Part shown: positions 19,607 through 27,705 of the stretch, piece by piece
Layout of the letters: each line of letters starts with the position of its first letter
Numbering within the stretch: position 1 is the stretch's first letter
From: Pseudomonas paraglycinae
Lineage (GTDB): Bacteria; Pseudomonadota; Gammaproteobacteria; Pseudomonadales; Pseudomonadaceae
NCBI RefSeq assembly: GCF_021601625.1
Contig: NZ_BQHR01000001.1
Span: forward strand, 1-64,000
Direction: 5' to 3'
Length of the DNA stretch: 64,000 nucleotides
Notes under the pieces: model-generated
Seen by the model: only the letters and a program-made list of their open reading frames with translations
Databases searched by the model: none
What the model was told of the DNA's origin: nothing
Made by a program: the position numbers and the translations under genes

Positions 19607-19631
19607 CATTTTGTTCAACATGAACAAAATG
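19607..19631. repeat. Perfect inverted repeat after the activator gene
   Basis: Arms CATTTTGTTCA and TGAACAAAATG around ACA, starting 2 nt after the stop codon. There is no T-run, so it is not a classical terminator. The 11-bp arms could be an operator or enhancer site about 140 bp before metQ, or an mRNA-stabilising hairpin. Confidence 0.8.
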
Positions 19632-19769
19632 GAATATGAAGCTGAATAAACGTTATTGTCCGGGAATAAAAAATCCCGGTATTGTCCGCTTCACGCCAGC
19701 AGTAGCACATCGCTGGCACACGTATTAATGCCGTCGTCGATGACGACCGATTTTCGATAAGGACACTGC

Positions 19770-20567
19770 ATGAAAAAGGTTCTGTTGTTTACCGCATTGG
19801 CGGCTGCTCTGACTGCTTCCCTGGCCCAGGCCGGCGAGAAACTGGTTGTTGCTGCGACGCCGGTACCGCACGCCGAGATCCTCGAACTGATCAAGCCGAC
19901 CCTCGCCAAAGAAGGCGTGGATCTGGAAATCAAGGTCTTCACCGACTACGTACAGCCGAACGTACAGGTGGGCGAGAAGCGTCTGGACGCCAACTACTTC
20001 CAGACCAAGCCTTACCTGGACAGCTTCAACGCCGGCAAATACAAGGACGACAAGGCCAAGTACCTGGTGACCGTGCAAGGTGTTCACGTTGAACCGTTCG
20101 GTGGCTACTCGAGCAAGTACAAGACCCTGGCCGAACTGCCGGACGGCGCCACCATCGCCATTCCGAACGAAGGCAGCAACAGCGGTCGCGCACTGATCCT
20201 GCTGCAGAAAGCCGGCCTGATCGAGCTGAAAGATCCGAAGAACGCCCTGGCCACGCCAAAAGACATCGCCAAGAACCCGCACAACTTCAAGTTCAAGGAA
20301 CTGGAGTCGGCCCTGCTGCCGCGCGTTCTGAAAGAAGTCGATCTGGACATGATCAACACCAACTACGCGCTGGAAGCCAAGCTGAACCCGACCAAGGACG
20401 CCCTGGTGATCGAAGGTGCTGATTCGCCTTACGTGAACTTCCTGGTTGCCCGTGAAGACAACAAGAACAGCGATGCCATCAAAAAACTGGCCGCTGCCCT
20501 GACCAGCCCTGAAGTCAAAGCGTTCATCGAGAAGAAGTACAACGGCGCGGTGCTGCCGGCGTTCTGA
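19770..20567 (+). CDS. MetQ/NlpA-family substrate-binding protein (orphan)
   Basis: Periplasmic binding protein of the methionine-uptake family. 265 residues; a signal peptide (LLFTALAAALTASLAQA) ends at about residue 21 and has no lipobox cysteine, so it is soluble rather than a lipoprotein. Family motifs: VAATPVPHAEILE, DYVQPN, DANYFQTKPYLDSF, IPNEGSNSGRALILLQKAGL and INTNYALEAKLNP. AAGGACACTGC precedes the ATG. No ATPase or permease is adjacent; it may share MetNI at 33.8-35.5 kb. The ligand may be methionine, methionine sulfoxide or another small thioether or sulfone. It ends in a strong terminator. Confidence 0.88.
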   Translation: MKKVLLFTALAAALTASLAQAGEKLVVAATPVPHAEILELIKPTLAKEGVDLEIKVFTDYVQPNVQVGEKRLDANYFQTKPYLDSFNAGKYKDDKAKYLVTVQGVHVEPFGGYSSKYKTLAELPDGATIAIPNEGSNSGRALILLQKAGLIELKDPKNALATPKDIAKNPHNFKFKELESALLPRVLKEVDLDMINTNYALEAKLNPTKDALVIEGADSPYVNFLVAREDNKNSDAIKKLAAALTSPEVKAFIEKKYNGAVLPAF

Positions 20568-20605
20568 TCCGACGCAACAGCAACCCCCTTCAAGGTTGAA
20601 AAAAG

Positions 20606-20640
20606 ACGCCGATGACCAGCGATGGTCATCGGCGTTTTTT
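20606..20640. terminator. Bidirectional rho-independent terminator
   Basis: Stem ACGCCGATGACCA / TGGTCATCGGCGT (13 bp, perfect) with a GCGA tetraloop, T-run on the right (plus strand) and an A-run on the left (20598-20604), which gives a T-run on the minus strand. It ends the metQ-like transcript and could also end the small minus-strand ORF at 20657-20749. Confidence 0.93.
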
Positions 20641-20656
20641 CTTGCGTGTGGATAAC

Positions 20657-20749
20657 TCAGGCAGCGCTGGTTTTCAGCGCCCTGCGCAAAGCCACCAGCC
20701 ATTTCACGAAATCCTGCGGGTCCGGTCGCTGCGGCACTTTTACGTCCAT
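20657..20749 (-). CDS. Candidate small protein of 30 residues
   Basis: Not recognised. The ATG at 20749 is preceded by AAGGAAGAGAAC, a good ribosome site with 7-nt spacing. The peptide begins MDVKVPQRPDPQDFV, continues with the amphipathic stretch KWLVALRRALKTSAA, and stops at TGA. The bidirectional terminator lies 16 nt downstream, which suits a convergent real gene. It is too short for reliable codon statistics; a chance ORF remains possible. Confidence 0.4.
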   Translation of the reverse strand: MDVKVPQRPDPQDFVKWLVALRRALKTSAA

Positions 20750-21030
20750 GTTCTCTTCCTTGTTATGGGGTTGGCCGGGGGAGTCTGGCCAAAAGCTGTT
20801 CGTCCTTGGAGGGCTTTTACGAAAAAAAGATCCGTCCTACAGCGAAAGGAAAAATAGCCTTCTTATTCTGTCGGGGCAAACCCGCAGGATAGTTTTTTGC
20901 GTGATATCAATATGCTTTAACGGTATTTAAATTCTTTTTCTTATACCTTTAAAGTCGGTGCCTGCCGGACAGTTACCCGCTGTCCATGGACTGTACCACC
21001 GTCGCTTACCGAGCGGCGTCAGGATGTTTC
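20750..21030 (+). promoter_or_regulatory. Upstream region of the amino-acid-type ABC operon
   Basis: No further gene seen. It contains TAGCCTTCTTATTC at 20855-20868 and an AT-rich block ATATGCTTTAACGGTATTTA at about 20908-20927 followed by TTCTTTTTCTTATACC, similar in layout to the 17.94 kb promoter. An in-frame ATG at 20986 lacks a ribosome site; CAGGA 6 nt before 21031 marks the likely start. Confidence 0.4.
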
Positions 21031-21696
21031 ATGACCTTCGATTACGCATTTATCCTCAGCACCCTGCCGGCGTTTCTCAAAGCCGTGGGCGTGACGCTGC
21101 AGGTCGGTTTGATCGCCATTGGCACCTCGCTGCTGGTGGCGTTGCTCAATGCAACGATTCTGGTGTTCCGCACGCCTTACCTGCAAAAACTGGTCGGGCT
21201 GTATGTGGAACTGGCGCGCAACACGCCGCTGCTGATTCAGTTGTTCTTCGTCTACTTCGCGCTGCCGGCCCTTGGGATCAAGGTTTCCGGATTCAGCGCC
21301 GCGATCATCACCATGACGTTTCTCGGCGGGGCCTACCTCACCGAAGTGCTGCGCGCCGGCGTCGATGCGGTGCCCCAGACGCAGCTTGAATCGGGCCGCT
21401 CAATCGGCCTGTCCCACGGTCAGTTGCTGCGCTACGTGATCCTGCCGCAAGCGGGGATCCTCAGCCTGCCGTCGCTGTTCGCCAATTTCATTTTCCTGCT
21501 CAAGGAGACCACCGTGGTCTCGGCAGTGGCGGTGCCGGAAATTCTCTACACCACCAAAAGCTACATCGCGCTCTACTACAAAACCTACGAAATGCTCGCC
21601 GTGCTGACGCTGATCTGCGTGCTGCTGTTCCTGCCGCTGTCGCTGCTGTTGAGCCGTCTGGAAAGGAGGCTCCAGCATGGCCAGTTCGGGTCTTGA
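21031..21696 (+). CDS. Amino-acid ABC transporter permease (HisM/GlnP type), subunit 1
   Basis: Inner-membrane subunit of a polar amino acid importer. 221 residues with about five membrane helices. The family block VELARNTPLLIQLFFVYFALP is near residue 60 and the EAA-type loop is within AGVDAVPQTQLESGRSIGLSHGQLLRYVILPQA. The start at 21031 gives a normal N terminus (MTFDYAFILSTLPAFLKAVG); the earlier ATG at 20986 would add 15 polar residues. It overlaps the second permease by 20 nt. The cluster lies among sulfur genes and has sulfur-type promoter motifs, so cystine or another sulfur amino acid is a reasonable ligand, though not proven. Confidence 0.88.
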   Translation: MTFDYAFILSTLPAFLKAVGVTLQVGLIAIGTSLLVALLNATILVFRTPYLQKLVGLYVELARNTPLLIQLFFVYFALPALGIKVSGFSAAIITMTFLGGAYLTEVLRAGVDAVPQTQLESGRSIGLSHGQLLRYVILPQAGILSLPSLFANFIFLLKETTVVSAVAVPEILYTTKSYIALYYKTYEMLAVLTLICVLLFLPLSLLLSRLERRLQHGQFGS

Positions 21697-22336
21697 ACTG
21701 CTCTGGGTGTCGTTGCCGCAACTGGCCAAAGGCGCCGGGCAAACCCTGTCGATCTCGTTCCTCAGTATCGCCATCAGCACCGTCGGCGGCGTGCTCTACG
21801 GCGTGCTGCGCACGCTCAACGTGACGTGGCTGAACGCGCTGCTGCGGATCTATCTGGAGCTGTTCCGGGCGATCCCGGTGCTGGTCTGGTTGTACCTGCT
21901 GTTTTTCGGCCTGCCAATTTTCTTCGGCCTGAGCCTGCCGAGCTTCTGGTGTGCGGTGTTGGTGCTGTCGCTGTGGGGCGCCAGCGAGGTTGGCGAAGTG
22001 GCGCGCGGTGCGCTGCATTCGTTGCCGCGCGGGCAGCGTGAGGCGGGGCTGTCGATCGGTCTGAACGCGGCGCAGCTCTACGGCTACGTGTTGCTGCCTC
22101 AGGCGCTGAAACGCATGACGCCGCCGACCATCAACGTCTACACGCGGATCATCAAGACCAGTTCGCTGGCGGTGCTGATCGGCGTTGTCGATGTGATCAA
22201 GGTCGGCCAGCAGATCATCGAGCGCACCTACGAATCGGTGCTGATCTACGGCGCGCTGTTTCTGTTTTTCTTTTTTATCTGCTACCCGCTGTCGGCCGCC
22301 TCGCGCGTGCTGGAGCGGCGCTGGACGCAAGCATGA
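21677..22336 (+). CDS. Amino-acid ABC transporter permease, subunit 2
   Basis: Second channel subunit, forming a heterodimer with the product of the preceding gene. 219 residues of the same HisM/GlnP family: LELFRAIPVLVWLYLLFFGLP, EVARGALHSLPRGQREAGLS and the EAA-like LGLNAAQ region leading into YVLLPQALKRMTPP. GGAGG lies 8 nt before the ATG inside the end of the upstream gene, so translation is coupled. It overlaps the ATPase gene by 4 nt. Confidence 0.88.
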   Translation: MASSGLELLWVSLPQLAKGAGQTLSISFLSIAISTVGGVLYGVLRTLNVTWLNALLRIYLELFRAIPVLVWLYLLFFGLPIFFGLSLPSFWCAVLVLSLWGASEVGEVARGALHSLPRGQREAGLSIGLNAAQLYGYVLLPQALKRMTPPTINVYTRIIKTSSLAVLIGVVDVIKVGQQIIERTYESVLIYGALFLFFFFICYPLSAASRVLERRWTQA

Positions 22337-23130
22337 GCGCATTGATCGAGTTTCAGGGTTTCAACAAATTCTTCGGCGAACAGCAGGTGCTCAAGGGCAT
22401 CGACCTGCAGGTGAAGTCCGGCGAAGTCATCGTCATCCTCGGCCCCAGCGGCTGCGGCAAAAGCACCTTGCTGCGCTGCCTCAACGGTCTGGAAACCGCC
22501 CACAGCGGTCACCTGAAGTTCGCCGGCCGTGAATTGCTGGACAAGGCCACCGACTGGCGCGAAGTGCGTCAGCAGATTGGCATGGTGTTCCAGAGTTATC
22601 ACCTGTTTCCGCACATGAGCGTGCTCGACAATTTGCTGCTCGGCCCGCTGAAAGTGCAGAAGCGCGAACGCCGCGAAGCACAGCAACAAGCCGAAGCGTT
22701 GCTCGCGCGCGTCGGCCTGGCGGACAAGCGCGACTCCTTCCCGCGCCAGCTCTCCGGCGGCCAGCAGCAACGCATCGCCATCGTCCGTTCGTTGTGCATG
22801 AACCCGCGGGTCATGCTCTTCGACGAAGTCACTGCCGCCCTTGATCCGGAGATGGTCAAGGAAGTGCTGGAAGTGATTCAGGGCCTGGCCCGCGAAGGCA
22901 TGACCCTGTTGATCGTCACCCACGAAATGGCCTTCGCCCGCGCGGTGGCCGATCGCATCGTGTTCATGGATGGCGGGCGCATCCTTGAGCAGAACCCGCC
23001 CGAGCTTTTCTTTACGAACCCGCAAACCGCACGCGCGCAGCAGTTCCTGGAGAAGTTCTCCTACGTCGAAGCGCTGACTTCAACGACTTCGCCCACAACG
23101 ACTCAACCCAAGGAACTGGAACTGCCATGA
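22333..23130 (+). CDS. Amino-acid ABC transporter ATPase
   Basis: Energises the adjacent two-permease importer. 265 residues. Walker A is GPSGCGKST (about 38-46), Q-loop VFQSYHLFPHMSV, signature LSGGQQQRIAIVRSL, Walker B VMLFDEVTAALDPE and the switch His in IVTHEMAFA. The last 20 residues (TSTTSPTTTQPKELELP) are a Thr/Pro tail not typical of the family. Start and stop overlap both neighbours in ATGA fashion. Confidence 0.9.
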   Translation: MSALIEFQGFNKFFGEQQVLKGIDLQVKSGEVIVILGPSGCGKSTLLRCLNGLETAHSGHLKFAGRELLDKATDWREVRQQIGMVFQSYHLFPHMSVLDNLLLGPLKVQKRERREAQQQAEALLARVGLADKRDSFPRQLSGGQQQRIAIVRSLCMNPRVMLFDEVTAALDPEMVKEVLEVIQGLAREGMTLLIVTHEMAFARAVADRIVFMDGGRILEQNPPELFFTNPQTARAQQFLEKFSYVEALTSTTSPTTTQPKELELP

Positions 23131-24005
23131 AAACTGCCAAAGCCCTATTTGCTTTACCGCTGATCAGCCTCGTGCTGCTGGCCGGCTGCAACAAGACGGA
23201 AGAACCGGCCAAGCCGAAAGTCGCCACCGAAAGCACCGCACCGGCCGGTTACCTGGACAAGATCAAAGCCCGCGACAAGCTGATCGTCGGCGTATTCACC
23301 GACAAGCCGCCGTTCGGTTTCGTCAACGAAGCGGGGCGTTACGTCGGCTTCGATACCGACATCGGCCGTCAATTCGCCAAGGATCTGCTGGGCGATGAAA
23401 ACAAGGTCGAGTTCGTGGCCGTGGAACCGGCGAGCCGTATTCCGTTCCTGCAAAGCGACAAGGTCGACCTGATCCTCGCCAACATGACCGTGACCCCGGA
23501 GCGCAAGGAAGCGGTGGAATTCACCAACCCGAACCTCAAGGTCGCGGTGCAGGCGCTGGTGCCCCAAGGCAGTGAGGTGAAAAAGCTGGATGACCTGGCG
23601 ACCCGCACCACCATCGTCACCACCGGCACCACCGCCGATATCTGGCTGACCAAGAACCACCCGGACTGGAAACTGCTGAAGTTCGAGAAAAACTCCGAGT
23701 CCCTGCAAGCCCTGGCCAACGGCCGTGGCGATGCCTACGCGCAGGACAATCTGGTGCTGTTCAGCTGGGCCAAGCAGAACCCGGGCTACCGCGTGCTGGA
23801 CGAAAAACTTGGCGCCGAAGCGCCGATTGCCCCGGCGGTGAAGAAGGGCAATATCGAATTGCGCGACTGGGTGAATACTGAACTGGCCAAGCTTGGTGAG
23901 GAGAAATATCTGCTCAAGCTGTATGACCAATATGTGCGTAAAGAGCTGAGTGATGACACCAAGCCCGAGAGCGTGATTGTTGAGGGTGGGAAGTGGCAGG
24001 GCTGA
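23127..24005 (+). CDS. Amino-acid ABC transporter substrate-binding lipoprotein
   Basis: Solute-binding protein of the cystine/polar amino acid family (SBP_bac_3). 292 residues. The signal ends in a lipobox, LLAGC, so it is a lipoprotein anchored at Cys21. The mature part shows LIVGVFTDKPPFGFVNEAG, YVGFDTDIGRQFAKDLLG, PASRIPFLQSDKVDLILANM and a second-lobe TTIVTTGTTADIWLT. Last gene of a four-gene operon (permease, permease, ATPase, binding protein), followed by a composite repeat. The ligand is unknown. It is distinct from the cystine-binding protein at 43103-43903, so the two systems probably differ in ligand range. Confidence 0.88.
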   Translation: MKTAKALFALPLISLVLLAGCNKTEEPAKPKVATESTAPAGYLDKIKARDKLIVGVFTDKPPFGFVNEAGRYVGFDTDIGRQFAKDLLGDENKVEFVAVEPASRIPFLQSDKVDLILANMTVTPERKEAVEFTNPNLKVAVQALVPQGSEVKKLDDLATRTTIVTTGTTADIWLTKNHPDWKLLKFEKNSESLQALANGRGDAYAQDNLVLFSWAKQNPGYRVLDEKLGAEAPIAPAVKKGNIELRDWVNTELAKLGEEKYLLKLYDQYVRKELSDDTKPESVIVEGGKWQG

Positions 24006-24040
24006 TTGCCTGACAGGTCGGCGGTGAGGATGCAGAGCAA

Positions 24041-24218
24041 CCCCTCACCCCAGCCCTCTCCCGGAGGGAGAGGGAGCCGACCGAGGTGTTTTGAGAGTTA
24101 CATCGACCTGAGACACCGAGTCGATTATGGATTCACAGAAGCACTTTCAGGTCGGCGTAACTCTTGAGCTTTCCCCAATCGGTTCCCTCTCCCTCCGGGA
24201 GAGGGTTAGGGTGAGGGG
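24041..24218. repeat. Composite ~175-bp palindromic repeat, copy 3
   Basis: Starts CCCCTCACCCCAGCCCTCTC, ends GAGAGGGTTAGGGTGAGGG; the core has ACATCGACCTGAGACACC and GAGTCGATTATGGATTCA. It lies between convergent genes. Confidence 0.92.
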
Positions 24219-24235
24219 CTCTCCAACTGACACAC

Positions 24236-25396
24236 CTAATCAGGCCAATTCCACGCCGGCTCATCCAGAACCCTCTGCCCGACGATCCCCGTCTGGCCGA
24301 GGGTTTTTTCCAGCACGATGCAATTGCATTCCGGGTCTTCCTGCAACGCCGAAATCAATCGCCGGGCATGGGACACCACCCACACCTGACACTGCTCCGA
24401 CACCCGTATAATCAAGCGCGCCAGCGCCGGCAGCAGATCCGGATGCAGGCTGGTTTCCGGTTCGTTCAGCACCATCAGCGACGGCGGGCGTGGCGTCAGG
24501 AGCGCGGCGACCAGCAGCAGATAGCGCAACGTGCCATCCGACAGTTCCGCCGCCGACAACGGCCGCAGCAATCCTTCCTGAAAGAACTCGATAGCGAAGC
24601 GTCCGCCTGCCAGCGGCGCAATGTTCAGCCGTGCACCGGGAAACGCATCGCTGATCGCCGCCTGCAGCGCCTCGGGATCGCCGATCTCGCGGATGGTCTG
24701 CAACGCCGCCGCCAGATCGCGCCCGTCGTGATGTAGCACCGGCGTGCGCGTGCCCAGTTGCGGCTGGCGCACCGGGGCGTCGGCGTCGCTGCGAAAGTGG
24801 TCGTAGAAGCGCCAGCGGCGGATGAACTCACGCATCTGGAAAACTTCCGGCGAGGTACGCAGGCTGCCGACCTGATCGAACAGGCTGTCGAAGTTCGGCG
24901 TGTATTGCGCCAGAACATCCCAGCCACGACCTTCACGGGTACGGATCATCGGCCCGTCGCGATCCACCAGCAGACTGGCCGGACGATAGAGCGGCCCGGC
25001 CCAGATGCATTCCTTTTTGATTTCCGGGTCGAGGGAAAAAAACGAGAGGCTTGGCTCCGGCAAACCCAGGGCGATCGAATAGCTGAAATCTTCCCCGGCA
25101 AAGCCCAGACGCAGGCGTTTCACACCCTGGCGCACGGTGGACTGGATCGGCACCTCGCCGTTGCGCATGCGCCGGCTGATGGTTTCCGGTCCGGCCCAGA
25201 AGGTCGAGTCGAGACCACCCTCACGGGCCAGCGCATTGACCACGCCGCCCTGAGCGGTTTCCGCCAGCAGCCGCAGCGCCCGATAAAGGTTGGACTTGCC
25301 GCTGCCGTTGGGGCCGGTGATCAGGTTCAGACGGCCCAGCGGAATCACCAATTTATTGATCGAGCGGTAATTGGCCACCGCGAGGGTCTTGAGCAT
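24236..25396 (-). CDS. AAA family ATPase (RecF/SMC-like, AAA_21)
   Basis: ATPase of the overcoming-lysogenisation/RecF-like group; the cellular role is unknown. 386 residues. Walker A is ITGPNGSGKSNLYRAL near residue 32 after a first strand MLKTLAVANYRSINKL. The C-terminal half has the ABC-like signature LSDGTLRYLLLVAALL, Walker B PSLMVLNEPETSLHPDLLP and the switch region QVWVVSHARRLI. The ATG at 25396 is chosen because the protein then starts at the conserved first strand; an earlier in-frame start at 25456 adds unlikely residues. It stands alone with no partner nuclease nearby, so a defence role (Old/Gabija type) is not supported. Confidence 0.85.
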   Translation of the reverse strand: MLKTLAVANYRSINKLVIPLGRLNLITGPNGSGKSNLYRALRLLAETAQGGVVNALAREGGLDSTFWAGPETISRRMRNGEVPIQSTVRQGVKRLRLGFAGEDFSYSIALGLPEPSLSFFSLDPEIKKECIWAGPLYRPASLLVDRDGPMIRTREGRGWDVLAQYTPNFDSLFDQVGSLRTSPEVFQMREFIRRWRFYDHFRSDADAPVRQPQLGTRTPVLHHDGRDLAAALQTIREIGDPEALQAAISDAFPGARLNIAPLAGGRFAIEFFQEGLLRPLSAAELSDGTLRYLLLVAALLTPRPPSLMVLNEPETSLHPDLLPALARLIIRVSEQCQVWVVSHARRLISALQEDPECNCIVLEKTLGQTGIVGQRVLDEPAWNWPD

Positions 25397-25540
25397 GAAA
25401 ATTCTTCTTGGGTGCCCCGAAATCCGGATCAGGATACTCGCTGCACAGAAATGCATATATCGCCCGGACGAAGGTTGAACCCTGTTCTAAGCTCACAGTC
25501 GTATCGTCACTTGCACGTTCGTACACAGGAAGGAGTCTGC

Positions 25541-26644
25541 ATGGCGAGTCCCGGATTGAAAACAGCGGTCATGCTGAGTCTGTTCGCTTTATTGAGCGCA
25601 TGCGGCGATAAAAAGGCCCCCGCCGAATACCTGCCCAGGGTCTTCGTGCAGGAGGTCAACCCCGCCAATTACGCCGCCGCCGTGACCCTCACAGGCGATG
25701 TTCAGGCTCGCGTGCAGACCGAACTGTCGTTCCGGGTCGGGGGCAAGATCATCCAGCGCATGGTCGATGTCGGTGACCGCGTCTCGGCCAAACAAGTGCT
25801 GGCCAAGCTCGATCCGAAGGATTTGCAGACCAACGTCGACTCCGCCCAGGCCCAGGTAGTGGCCGAGCAGGCGCGGGTCAAACAGAGCGCCGCCGCGTTC
25901 GTCCGCCAACAGAAACTGTTGCCCAAGGGCTACACCAGCCAGAGCGAATACGATTCGGCGCAGGCCGCCTTGCGCAGCAGCCAGAGTGCCTTGAGCGCGG
26001 CCCAGGCGCAGCTGGCCAACGCCAAGGATCAACTGAGCTACACCTCGCTGATTGCCGATGCGCCGGGCGTCATCACCGAGCGTCAGGCCGAAGTCGGCCA
26101 GGTGGTTCAGGCCACGGCACCGATTTTCAGCCTGGCCCGGGACGGTGACCGCGACGCCGTGTTCAACGTTTACGAATCCCTGCTGGCCGAGCGGCCGGCG
26201 GAGCGTTCGATCGTCGTCAGCCTGCTCGACAACCCCGCCATCAAGACCACCGGCACCGTGCGCGAAATCACCCCGGCGGTGTCCGCGCAATCCGGCACGG
26301 TGCAGGTCAAGGTCAGCCTCGACAGCCTGCCGCAGGGGATGCAACTGGGCTCGGTGGTGAGCGCCACGGCCAAGGGCACCGGCAAGTCGGCCGTTGAATT
26401 GCCCTGGTCGGCGCTGACCAAGAACGTCAGCGATCCGGCCGTGTGGATGGTCGACGATAAAGGCGAAGCGCAGTTGCACAACGTCACCGTCAGCCGCTAT
26501 CTGATCGGCAAGGTCATCATCAGCGAGGGCCTCAAGGGCGGGGAAAAAGTCATTGTCGCGGGTGGGCAGTTGCTGCATCCGGGCATGAAGGTCGAAATTG
26601 CCGAAAACACCTACAAGGATCTGCAACCGGGAGCACAGCCATGA
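25541..26644 (+). CDS. triA: RND efflux periplasmic adaptor TriA
   Basis: Membrane-fusion protein linking an RND pump to an outer-membrane channel. 367 residues; the lipobox LLSAC marks a lipoprotein. The lipoyl-like half (ELSFRVGGKIIQRMVDVGDRV) and its partner flank a coiled coil rich in AQAQ and SAQ repeats (about 105-175), then a beta-barrel and C-terminal domain. The ATG at 25541 has AGGAAGGAG 5 nt upstream. First gene of triABC: two adaptors plus one transporter, the arrangement of the TriABC-OpmH pump of P. aeruginosa, with which the RND sequence agrees closely. Confidence 0.87.
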   Translation: MASPGLKTAVMLSLFALLSACGDKKAPAEYLPRVFVQEVNPANYAAAVTLTGDVQARVQTELSFRVGGKIIQRMVDVGDRVSAKQVLAKLDPKDLQTNVDSAQAQVVAEQARVKQSAAAFVRQQKLLPKGYTSQSEYDSAQAALRSSQSALSAAQAQLANAKDQLSYTSLIADAPGVITERQAEVGQVVQATAPIFSLARDGDRDAVFNVYESLLAERPAERSIVVSLLDNPAIKTTGTVREITPAVSAQSGTVQVKVSLDSLPQGMQLGSVVSATAKGTGKSAVELPWSALTKNVSDPAVWMVDDKGEAQLHNVTVSRYLIGKVIISEGLKGGEKVIVAGGQLLHPGMKVEIAENTYKDLQPGAQP

Positions 26645-27705
26645 AGCGTCTGGGGCTGTTATCCATTGGCGTGTTGCTCGCCGCCTGCTCGAAAAGCGAG
26701 CCACCGCCGGAGCCGGTACGGCCGGTGTTGTCGGTCAAGGTCGAAGCGATGAGCGAGGAAAACCTCGGGCGTTTCGCCGGCAGCATTCAGGCACGCTATG
26801 AAAGCAACACCGGTTTTCGTGTCGGCGGGCGCATTGCCAGCCGTAACGTCGACGTCGGTACCGAGGTGCAGAAGGGCACGCTGCTCGCTACCCTCGATCC
26901 GACCGACCAGCAGAACCAGTTGCGTTCGGCCCAGGGCGACCTGGCCAGGGTTCAGGCACAGCTGATCAACGCCCAGGCCAATGCCCGCCGTCAGCAAGCG
27001 CTGTTCGACCGTGGTGTCGGCGCGCAGGCGCAACTGGACATTGCCATGACGGACCTGAAAACCACCCAGGCTTCGCTGGATCAGGCGCGCGCGGCGGTCA
27101 ACCAGAGCAAGGATCAACTCGATTACACCCAGCTACGCTCCGACCACAAGGCAGTGGTCACCGCGTGGAACGCCGAGGCCGGGCAGGTGGTGACGGCGGG
27201 CCAGCAAGTGGTGACCCTGGCGCAACCGGACATCAAGGAAGCGGTGATCGATCTGCCGGACACCCTGGTCGATGAGATACCTCCTGACGTGGTGTTTCTG
27301 GTGGCCGGGCAGCTCGACCCGAGCATCAACTCCACGGCCACCCTGCGCGAGATCGAACCCCAGGCACAAAGTGCGACGCGCACCCGCCGCGCACGGTTGA
27401 CCCTGGCCAATACGCCCGACGGCTTTCGCCTCGGCACCGCGATCAGCGTCACCCTCAGCTCGGCGATCAAGCCGCGTATCGAATTGCCCGTCACCGCGTT
27501 GCAGGAGGTCGACGGAAAAGCGCGGATCTGGGTCATCGACACCCAGAGCAAAACCGTCAACCCGCGCGACGTCAGCGTGATCAGCCGCACCGATAGCAGT
27601 GTTGTACTTGCGGGGGGCGTGAAGAACGGCGAGCGTGTGGTCAGCGCCGGCGTCAACAGTCTCAAACCCGGACAATCCGTGAAACTTGACGAGGACAGTC
27701 AATGA
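26641..27705 (+). CDS. triB: RND efflux periplasmic adaptor TriB
   Basis: Second adaptor of the pump, 354 residues. Lipoprotein (signal LLSIGVLLAAC). It has the same plan as TriA: TGFRVGGRIASRNVDVGTEV lipoyl half, a coiled coil around LRSAQGDLARVQAQLINAQA, then VVTAWNAEAGQVVTAG and the barrel. Known TriA and TriB are both required and act as a pair. It overlaps triA and triC by 4 nt each. Confidence 0.87.
   Translation: MKRLGLLSIGVLLAACSKSEPPPEPVRPVLSVKVEAMSEENLGRFAGSIQARYESNTGFRVGGRIASRNVDVGTEVQKGTLLATLDPTDQQNQLRSAQGDLARVQAQLINAQANARRQQALFDRGVGAQAQLDIAMTDLKTTQASLDQARAAVNQSKDQLDYTQLRSDHKAVVTAWNAEAGQVVTAGQQVVTLAQPDIKEAVIDLPDTLVDEIPPDVVFLVAGQLDPSINSTATLREIEPQAQSATRTRRARLTLANTPDGFRLGTAISVTLSSAIKPRIELPVTALQEVDGKARIWVIDTQSKTVNPRDVSVISRTDSSVVLAGGVKNGERVVSAGVNSLKPGQSVKLDEDSQ

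Noticed and set aside
20612-20930. Plus-strand small ORFs after the metQ-like gene
   Set aside because: They start inside the terminator stem and have no ribosome site; the minus-strand 30-codon ORF is the better candidate.
24236-25396. AAA ATPase as part of an anti-phage defence system
   Set aside because: OLD-like ATPases can belong to defence systems, but no nuclease, helicase or other partner lies beside it and both neighbours are housekeeping or efflux genes.
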